Positions 55,781-64,000 of a DNA stretch of 64,000 nucleotides are shown here, one piece after another. Below the pieces are notes generated by a model. That model made no database searches. It had not been told where the DNA came from and saw only the letters and a list, made by a program, of their open reading frames with translations. Each line of letters starts with the position of its first letter. Position 1 is the stretch's first letter. The translations under genes and the position numbers were made by a program. This stretch comes from Monoplex corrugatus (Eukaryota > Mollusca > Gastropoda > Littorinimorpha > Ranellidae). Location: NCBI GenBank assembly GCA_030674185.1, contig JAPXFY010000031.1, positions 34,640,051 to 34,704,050 on the forward strand, in the 5' to 3' direction.

Positions 55781-58040
55781 GACACAGAGAGACAGAACGG
55801 TCAGTCAGTCACGGCTGTGTTAGGAGATGGACCACTAAATTTGGCAGAGGTGCTGAGCCTTTGCCAGAAACATGTAGTGAAGGTACGTTGATATTTTATT
55901 TATATGTGGGGTTTAGGGCTGATAGGCAAAGAAGTAGGATTGCTTTAGGACGTAGGCAAATAAGAATAAGAGGATGAATGATTATGCTTTCAGTTGAATA
56001 TGTTTGATTAAAGAAACTATATGTTGAATTGTAAAGCTATGTGTGGACTGCTTTTGAAAGTTATTGCTAGTGTACTTTGTGCGTTTCTACTTGTCTCTCT
56101 CCTTCTGCCTTGTTGTGTGTGTGACTTCTAAGTAGAGAAACAACTCCTCTATAAACATCCCCAATTATCTACCAGTTATAGATGACAACACACAAACCCC
56201 TTCTTGCGATACATGGTGGAGATTGCAATCGATCCCCCTCACCCACTCGTTAGCATGAATAAGATTTTTACATTTTGAAACATATGTGGACAGACGTTGA
56301 CAGAAATAACGAAAAAGAAACACACAACGAGAAAAGTGAGAGCTTTAGAGAAATAGACAATGCTTCGTACGAAAAAACGAGTGTTCTATTCTTTGCTACC
56401 TCCACGTATATGAAGACTTTATTTCTAGCTTGTGTATTTGCATGGAAAGTGTTGTAAAGTGTAAGGCATTCAAAGTCAACTTCAAATACTGATAGAGCCA
56501 CTATCATCTACTGACACAGTTATCCAGTCATGAAGAACCTTGGTTACAGTGTAAAACATTTAGCAGTGTGTAGTCAGGTAAACTTATCTGTTCATCACGC
56601 TTCACTGAAGGCGTTGTATACAGGCTAATGACTAAGATACATGTGTATAGCAACTTGGCAATTCAGTAAACTTATGGCCTCAAGTTACCAGATGATTTTC
56701 TGTTACTGACCACGTTCGTACTAGTCCTTCTTCAACATGGTGTATATTTTGAGTGTAGTTTCTTCATTTCCAACAGTTTGTAAATGGTTGAGGGACAAAG
56801 ACAGTCCTGGAGATAGTAGCTTGAATATTCCTTTAACTGTCTCAGTTGATGTAGCACAACATGGGACACACAGCGGTAAACAAACTTTGCCCACCCTCCC
56901 ACCCGTGTCAGTGTAACTGTAGTAGAGGGTAGGACACACGCAATACTCTGACAGTACGGGCAATGTGTGTCCACACACAGGCCTTGACCCAATTGACCAT
57001 TACTGCTATAGCTCGAGTTTGTCACTTTTCAATGAAACAATCAGTCAGTGCTCATTGAAATTGTCTCTCTCTTTTCGAGAGCTACCACTTCAGTCGCCTT
57101 CTCTCCGTCCTCTCAGCCGCCCCGTTACTTCTGCTACGGGGGATAGACTACAGTGGGAATAGTTACAAATTATTAGCAGTTGTCGAGCAGGTTTCTTCTG
57201 CGTTTGTCAATACAGCTTTTAGAGCAACGGTTTTGTTATGGGGTTTTCTTATTAATTGATGATGGGTTGTACGAATTTTATTTCCTTGCTGTATTCCTTC
57301 GTCTGCTTCATACGTGTGGGGTAGTATTGTATCTTTTTGTTTCGGTGATTTTGGTGTGCCACAGATTCAGTCATACTGAGAGAAATTAATTGTTTCTTGG
57401 CCATGCATGATACGGCTATTACTGAGCCATTCCTAGGCCTAACTTCATACAGCCTTCTACCATCTCATTGTTATTGCTCTCACATTTTTGAAGTCAGTGT
57501 AACACAGAACGCGCAGCAATTTTCTAATGTCCAGTATTTCAAACAATCATTACTTCTCCCTGTATACAGCGACATTGTATCCTTGTTTATTGTCCATGTT
57601 TTGTCTTGCAGTTCTGTATTCTAACTGAACGCGTTGTGGTCCTGATACTTTTGATAATGTGTATGTTCAACCATTTGCCTGCCTAGTTTGTCTTGTGTAC
57701 ATGTCAGTTGATTATTCGGAACCGTTTATACATTTTGGTTGCTATTTGATCCTTCGTGGTTCTCTTTGACTTCCGAGCTACAATGTCAGGTCGTCGTGAC
57801 GTCAGTTCATGTATATCTTCCTGCTATTCAGTGAGTAATTGTTGTGTCATACTGTCAGGTCGGATAGATGTATCCGCTACTGGTAACCTGGAACCCAGTA
57901 CTACTTGTCACAGGGTCGAATTGCTGGTGACTGAGCCAGCACCCCCACCAGTCTTCTCAGGAGGATGGTGAGGAGGGTGCTAGAAACCCTGGTGGAAATA
58001 AATTAGATCCATCAAAGGGCGCCAGCTCTGACGAGCTACC
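55781..58040. other. 2.2-kb stretch with no recognised gene
   Basis: No frame with known blocks on either strand. Sequence is not obviously repetitive and would be a reasonable place for host exons, but I cannot support any. Confidence 0.5.
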
Positions 58041-61000
58041 CGCGGCCATCTATCTAAGGGAGTAAACCCTGACAGTAAATCCGGTGTAGGGCCCTTAAGG
58101 CGGTTGGATGGCAAACTTTGTCACTTTCCAGCAGCTCCTGCAGCCGCATTGGCACCAAAACATACAGCCCTGCTGTTCCTTTGGATCTGTCAGCGAGGTG
58201 GAGAGGGGGGACAAGTTGCATGGGCAACAGCCTGTCTTCCATACTACACTGCCCAGGCTTACATCCATCCATTCATCCACAAACACTCTGCACCTACGAC
58301 CTGGAGAGGACACTCCAGCCTCACTACTAACACTAGCATCGGCACAACACGGGAAGCAACAGATACCAGTGATAAGTCATCGCTCAACTGGCGTAGAGCT
58401 GACGCCAGGGGTTGCTTTTGACGGTGGGAGAGACCTTCGTGTCTTACTGGACAGCTACCACCCGCCTAAGCTGGGCAGCCCTCAGCCAATCAGGTGCTGT
58501 CCCACCACGACCTGCCTTCTTCATTGGGTGCATGAAGATTAGGAGAAAATCTGACAGCAGGTCGTTAACTACCGCACCAGGCAAAAAGAAAAATTCAAAT
58601 TCAGGAAACGGATCAGGAAAAGAATCAGTAGTGAAACTGGGCTGCTGGAATATCCGAACAATGATGCCTGGGCTCTCCAAGATCTACAAGACATCAGCGA
58701 CGCCAGAAAAACCGCCGTCATAAATAGCGAGCTAAAGAGGCTCAATGTGGACATTGCCACTCTGCAGGAAACACGGCTGGCTGACTCAGAAACACTAAAG
58801 GAAAGGGACTACACCTTCTTCTGGCAAGGAAAGAGTTCTGATGCCCCAAGAGAGTATGGAGTAGGCTTTGCAGTAAGGAACAGCCTGCTGAACATGATTG
58901 AACCAGGCAGCGGCGGTTCAGAACGACTCTTGACTCTCCGCCTCAACACCACCGAAGGCTATGTCACTCTCATCAGCGTTTATGCCCCAACTCTATCTGC
59001 CTCTCCAGACGCCAAGGATGAGTTCTACGAAAATCTTGCATCAACCATAAGGAACATCCCCAGAACAGAACAACTTGTTCTCCTGGGCGACTTCAACGCC
59101 AGAGTGGGTGCAGACAATGACTCATGGCCCTCCTGCCTCGGTTCCTTTGGAGTGGGGAAAATGAATGAGAATGGACAGCGACTGCTTGATTTTGCGCCTG
59201 CCATGAACTGTGCAACGCCAACTCCTTCTTCAAGACGAAGCCTCAACACAAAGTCTCCTGGAGGCACCCGCGCTCAAAACTTTGGCACCAACTGGATTTG
59301 ATCCTAGTAAGACGTGCCGCTATCAAAAACGTTCTCCACACTCACTCTTATCACAGCGCAGACTGCGACACAGACCACTCTCTGGTATGTTGCAAGATCG
59401 GGCTGCAACCAAAGAAGTTCCACTGCTCAAAGAAACAAGGGAACCCTCGCATTGACGTCAGCAAGATGTCTCAGCCAGATCTTGTAGAACAGTTCGCAGA
59501 GGCCTTTGAGAGAGAATACGATGCATTGCAGCCCAGAGACTCTGCCACAGAGAGATGGGAAACGCTACGAGACACCATGCACTGCATTGCTATGGCCACC
59601 TTTGGGAAGAAAACTGTGAAGTCCCACGACTGGTTTGAGGCCAGATCATCAGAGATGACTCCCACTGTTGAGGCCAAGTGCGCCACACTCACCGAGTATA
59701 AGCGGTCACCCAGTGAGAAGAACCTGCAAATCCTCAGGGCTGCCAGGAGTAAGGTTCAGCTTAACGCCAGGCGCTGTGCAAACGAGTACTGGACAGAGCT
59801 CAGCGAAGAGATACAGAGTGCTGCTGAAAGAGGCAACATCCGAGGAATGTATGATGGCATCAAGAAGGCACTGGGACCAACACAGAGCAAGATTGCCCCC
59901 CTCAAATCCTCTACTGGGGAAGTAATTAGCGATCCCTAGCCAACAGATGGAAAGATGGGCGGAATACTACTCCGACCTTTATTCCACACAGAACATGGTG
60001 TCCCCCTCAGCCCTCGATGCCATCAAGTGCATGCCGGTAATGGAAGAACTTGACACAGAGCCAACTGTGGACGAACTCAGCTAGGCCATTGATAGCCTGG
60101 CATCAGGCAAGGCACCTGGCAACGACAGAATTCTCCCAGACTTCATCAAGCACTGCAAGACTTCTCTTCTGCACCCTTTGCACGCAGTCCTCTGTCAGTG
60201 TTGGAATGAGGGAGCTGTACCGCAGGACATGAGGGACGTCAAGATCGTCACCTGTAGAAAAACAAGGGCGAAAGGAGCGACTGCAACAACTACAGAGTAT
60301 CTCGCTCCTCAGCATTGTTGGCAAAGTCTAGGCTCGGGTCCTCCTAATCCGCCTGCAGAAACTGGCTGAACGCGTCTACCCGGAATCACAGTGTGGTTTT
60401 CGAGCAGAGAGATCCACGGTAGACATGGTCTTTTCTCTTCGCCAAATCCAGGAGAAGGGCAGAGAGCAGCGGATGCCCCTGTATGTGGCATTCATTGACC
60501 TCACCAAGGCCTTTGACCTAGTCAGCAGAGATGGCCTTTTTTAGGGCTCTCCGAAAAATCGGCTGTCCCCCCAAACTGCACAGCTTAATTGAGTCCTTCC
60601 ACTCCAACATGAAAGGGACGGTGCAGTTCAACGGAAACCTCTCCAAAACCTTCGACGTACGCAGCGGTATGAAACAAGGATGCGTCCTGGCCCCAGCCCT
60701 TTTTGGAATCTTCTTCGCTCTCCTCCTGAGGCATGCGTTCAGCACAGCGCAAGAAGGGATCCACCTGTGGACCAGATCAGACGGCAGGCTCTTCAACCTC
60801 GCCAGCCTCAGAGCAAGGACAAATGTCCGTGAAACCCTCATCAGAGAAATGCTATTTGCCGACGATGCCGCAGTTGTGACCCATACTCAGCGGGACTTGC
60901 AGTCACTAATGGACCGCTTCTCCCAGGCCTGCAAAGATTTTGGTCTGACCATCAGTCTTAAGAAGACAAACGTCCTGGGCCAAGACACGCCATCTCCACC

Positions 61001-61715
61001 AGCCATAACCATTGATGGCTACGAGCTTGAAGCCATCCATCAATTCCATATCTTGGGTCCACCATCACCGATAACCTCTCCCTTGACACAGATATCGACA
61101 AGAGGATCGGGAAGGCAGCCACAACACTAGCCCGCCTCACACAAAGGGTGTGGACAAATCCCAAGCTGACCAAGAAGACAAAGATGGCTGTATACAACGC
61201 CTGTGTCCTCAGCACCTTGCTGTATGGCAGCGAGGCGTGGACCACGCATGCTCATCCAGGAGAAAAGGCTCAATACCTTCCACCTGAGAAGTCTACGGCG
61301 CAAACTCGGCATTTCCTTTGCAAGACAAGGTGACCAACATGCATACCATGCTGAGACAGCATCGGATGCGCTGGTTGGGCCACGTTCGCCGCATGGAAGA
61401 TGGTCGCATCCCAAAAGACATTCTTTATGGTGAGCTTGCCACAGGGCAGAGAAACATTGGCCGCCCACAGCGTGAGATACAAAGACGTTTGCAAACGTGA
61501 CATGAAGGCGCTTGAGATAGACACTGAGTCTTGGGAGGACCTCGCAGACGACCGCAACAGCTGGAGAACCACTCTCAAGAAACAGCTGCGGGTTGGTGAG
61601 GACAAACTGTCAGCTGCTGCAGCAGAAAGCGAGTCGCAAAGGGATGACAGCCAACAGACGCACAGTATACACATGCGACCGCTGCGACAGAGACTGCCTC
61701 TCGCATTGGTCTCTA
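58040..61715 (+). pseudogene. LINE-C copy 2 (RTE-like), near full length, frameshifted
   Basis: 58040-58530 is probable 5' leader. Endonuclease (APE type): KLGCWNIRTM at 58633-58660, a frameshift, then IATLQETRLADSE at 58753-58790, LISVYAPTL near 58967-58995, VLLGDFNARVGAD near 59078-59115, another frameshift near 59215, and the active-site DTDHSLV at 59366-59388. Linker to 59935. RT: WAEYYSDLYSTQN near 59957-59995, GKAPGNDRILPDFI near 60110-60150, QCGFRAERSTVDMV near 60390-60430, VAFIDLTKAFD at 60487-60518, then a stop, RSGMKQGCVLAPALFGI at 60663-60710, FADDAAVV at 60853-60880. C-terminus: LLYGSEAWTTH near 61219-61250, HRMRWLGHVRRMEDGRIPKD at 61363-61425. It ends in the first half of a zinc finger (CDRCDRDC), where TGTTG repeat begins. 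At least six breaks; FADD is intact, but the element is not functional. Confidence 0.9.
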
Positions 61716-61965
61716 CGTTGTGTTGTGCTGTGTTCTGCTGTTTTCTGCTGTGTTGTTTTTTGTGGTGTTATATGGTGTTACGTTTTATTGTGTTGTGTTG
61801 TGTTGTGTTGCTTTGTGTTGTGTTGTGTTGTTTTGTGTTGTTTTGTGTTGTGTTGTGTTGCTTTGTGTTGTGTTGTGTTGTTTTGTTGTGTTTGCTGTGT
61901 TGTGTTGTGTTGTGTTGTGTGTGTTGTGCTGTTCTTTGTTGTGTTATATGGCGCTATGCCGTATT
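61716..61965. repeat. TGTTG-rich block, duplicated at 62955
   Basis: Starts GTTGTGTTGTGCTGTGTTCT and ends GGCGCTATGCCGTATTG. It recurs almost unchanged at 62955-63155 (the second copy lacks about 45 bp of TGTTG words). Confidence 0.9.
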
Positions 61966-62054
61966 GGCGACGCTGCTTGGACCAAGCAGACAGCCCATCT
62001 AGACATTAGAACGGATGTACTTTGTCCATGGTCAGCCATGACCGAGGGAGGCCT

Positions 62055-62690
62055 ACTGGTGTGGTGTATTATGCTACTGTGTTGTATGGTGTGGTGTATT
62101 ATGCTACTGTGTTGTGTGGTGAGGTGTATTATGCTACTGTGTTGTGTGGTGAGGTGTATCATGCTAATGTGTTCTATGGTGTGGTATGGTGTATAATGCT
62201 ACTGTGCTATGTGGTGTGGTGTATTATGCTAATGTGTTATGTGGTGTAAGTATATTATACTACTGTGTTGTGTGGTGTGGTGTATATTATGCTACTGTGT
62301 TGTGTGGTGTATTATGCTACTGTGTTGTATGGTGAGGTGTATCATGCTACTGTGTTCTATGGTGTGGTATGGTGTATAATGCTACTGTGTTGTGTGGTGT
62401 GGTGTATTATGCTAATGTGTTATGTGGTGTAAGTGTATTTTACTACTGTGTTGTGTGGTGTGGTGTATTATGCTACTGTGTTGTGTGGTGTGGTGTGGTG
62501 TATTATGCTAATGTGTTATGTGGTGTAAGTGTATTATACTACTGTGTTGTGTGGTGTGGTGTATAATGCTACTGTGTTGTATGGTGTGGTGTATTATGCT
62601 AATGTGTTATGTGGTATGGTGTGGTGTATTATGCTACTGTGTTGTGTGGTGTATATGCTACTGTTTTGTGTGGTGTATGATGCTATGTGT
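62055..62690. repeat. 30-bp minisatellite (same family as 54926-55780)
   Basis: Units TATTATGCTACTGTGTTGTG plus TGGTGTGGTG, with variants reading CTAATGTGTTATGTGG and GTAAGTGTATTATACT. The last variants recur as a two- to three-unit block around 62230, 62430 and 62530. Confidence 0.93.
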
Positions 62691-63200
62691 AGTATGGTAT
62701 GGTATGGTGTGGTGTGGTGTGGTGTGGTGTGGTATGTTGTGGTGTGGTGTGGCGTGGCGTTGCGTTGCATTGCGGCGCGTTGCGCTGCGCTGCTCTGCTC
62801 TGCCGTGCTGTGTTGTGTTGTGTCGTGCTGTTCTGTGCTGTGCTGTGTTGTCGTGTCGTGTCCCTGTCGTGTCGCGTGTCGCGTTGTGTCGAGTCCTGTC
62901 GTGTCGTGTCGTGTCGTGTCGTGTCGTGTCGTGTCGTGTCGTGTCGTGTCGTGTCGCGTTGTGTTGTGCTGTGTTCTGCTGTTTTCTGCTGTGTTGTTTT
63001 TTGTGGTGTTATATGGTGTTACGTTTTATTGTGTTGTGTTGTGTTGTGTTGCTTTGTGTTGTGTTGTGTTGTTTTGTGTTGTGTTTTGCTGTCGTTGTGT
63101 TGTGTTGTGTTGTGCTGTTCTTTGTTGTGTTATATGGCGCTATGCCGTATTGTGTTGCGTTGTGTTGTGCTGCGTTGTGCTGTGTTGGCTGTGCACTGCC
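62691..63200. repeat. (TGGTG)n, (CGTGT)n and duplicated TGTTG block
   Basis: A graded pentanucleotide series: TGGTG at 62700-62750, GCGTT/GCGCT at 62750-62800, then CGTGT at 62845-62950, then the duplicated TGTTG block at 62955-63155. Confidence 0.93.
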
Positions 63201-63368
63201 AGGTTCAGTTGTGTTGTGCAACATTGTGTTGTATGGGTTTCGGTGGTTTATCTTCTTTTGTGTTGTCTGTGTTTTGCTCCGATGTTTTCTTCTTCGCTGT
63301 GCATGCAAAGGGAAATATACATATATACACAAACACAGACACACACAAATACATACATACACAAATAT

Positions 63369-63918
63369 GACCTCCCACCACGAAATCAGTCTTAACTCGC
63401 AGTCAGTCGAACAGCACTAGGAGTTGAAAAGGTGACTGAGGGTCTATATGGGGTGTTTTGACTTTTTCTCAAAATTGATTTCTGTAGACTATAATGTATC
63501 CCCCACAGACATTTTTTTCTTGAAAAAATATTATTAATCAATTTAAATCGGTATTTTAATGCACTGATCGCAGCAGCTATGAACTGTAACCTGTACAGTA
63601 CCCGCACATGTAATATACTGATGGAAAGCTCTTTGGTGCACCTTTCAGATAATGACAGCGAAAATTAGAAACAGACTGGGTCAAAGCCACCAAAGAAAGA
63701 AATTAAAAGGAAATGTGTAGGAGAGCACACAAAACCTTTAGAGGCCATTTTCTCAAAATGGCCGTCATACAACTTTAAACATACATAACTTCTACATTTT
63801 TCTGAGTACAAGCTTTATTCAAGTACCAAAATAATCAGCAGAATATACACTTTCCAGTGATATGTATATCTCAAAAAGTCCAAAATGCTAGTTAAGACTG
63901 ATTTCGTGGTGGGAGGTC
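63369..63918. mobile_element. MITE family M1, copy 3
   Basis: 550 bp; begins GACCTCCCACCACGAAATCA and ends CTGATTTCGTGGTGGGAGGTC, near-perfect terminal inverted repeats. ACAAATAT occurs immediately outside both ends (63361-63368 and 63919-63926), an exact 8-bp candidate target duplication. Eight-base duplications are usual for hAT-type elements, but the flanks are themselves ACA-rich. About 30-50 bp shorter inside than the other copies. Confidence 0.92.
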
Positions 63919-63947
63919 ACAAATATACACAAATGTATACACTCACA

Positions 63948-63983
<36 letters not shown>

Positions 63984-64000
63984 ACACACACACACACACA
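63948..64000. repeat. (CA)n microsatellite at window edge
   Basis: CA array with one ACCA interruption, running off the window. Confidence 0.95.

Overview
This is a gene-poor, repeat-dominated window from a metazoan nuclear genome. There are no bacterial operons. The genes and mobile elements seen (clan 2 cytochrome P450 with spliced exons, RTE-like, CR1/L2-like and RNase H-bearing LINEs, tRNA-derived SINE-like pieces, MITEs, very abundant (CA)n, (GATA)n and (CCATA)n arrays) fit a marine invertebrate. A mollusc, perhaps a gastropod, is my inference and not something the sequence proves.

Layout. Positions 545-8790 and 15562-24675 are the two arms of a giant inverted repeat separated by a spacer of about 6.8 kb. 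Each arm carries, in mirror order, a degenerate pentanucleotide array, a broken RTE-like LINE, a broken LINE with an RNase H domain and a recognisable 3' hairpin tail, and a CA/GT microsatellite. The spacer holds microsatellites, a 53-bp tandem repeat, a 2.2-kb minisatellite of 11-bp units and the rest of a second RNase H LINE whose 5' part lies in the right arm. The right arm has gained a 604-bp MITE; the left arm still shows the unoccupied site.

From 25.7 to 51.3 kb the minus strand carries the only convincing host gene: a cytochrome P450 of the CYP2-like (clan 2) type. Eight exons can be placed with GT/AG sites and compatible phases. They give about 408 continuous residues that include the helix C WxxxR, the I-helix AGTETT, the K-helix ExxR, PERF and the haem loop. 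The N-terminal exon or exons (membrane anchor and proline-rich hinge) were not found. The introns are packed with satellites of 23, 30, 36, 53, 63 and about 78 bp, many microsatellites, LINE fragments, MITEs and a foldback element. Several of these arrays come within about 30-50 bp of splice sites.

From 52.8 to 64 kb there are two oppositely oriented, decayed copies of a second RTE-like LINE family. Each abuts minisatellites made of TGTTG/TGGTG words and a 30-bp unit. A third copy of the MITE, with an exact 8-bp candidate target duplication, lies near the right edge.

Every mobile element here is broken. No complete transposase, integrase, virus, CRISPR array or tRNA/rRNA gene was found. Long apparent reading frames inside the satellites are artefacts of tandem repetition. 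Identities and percent differences are judged by eye and were not computed.
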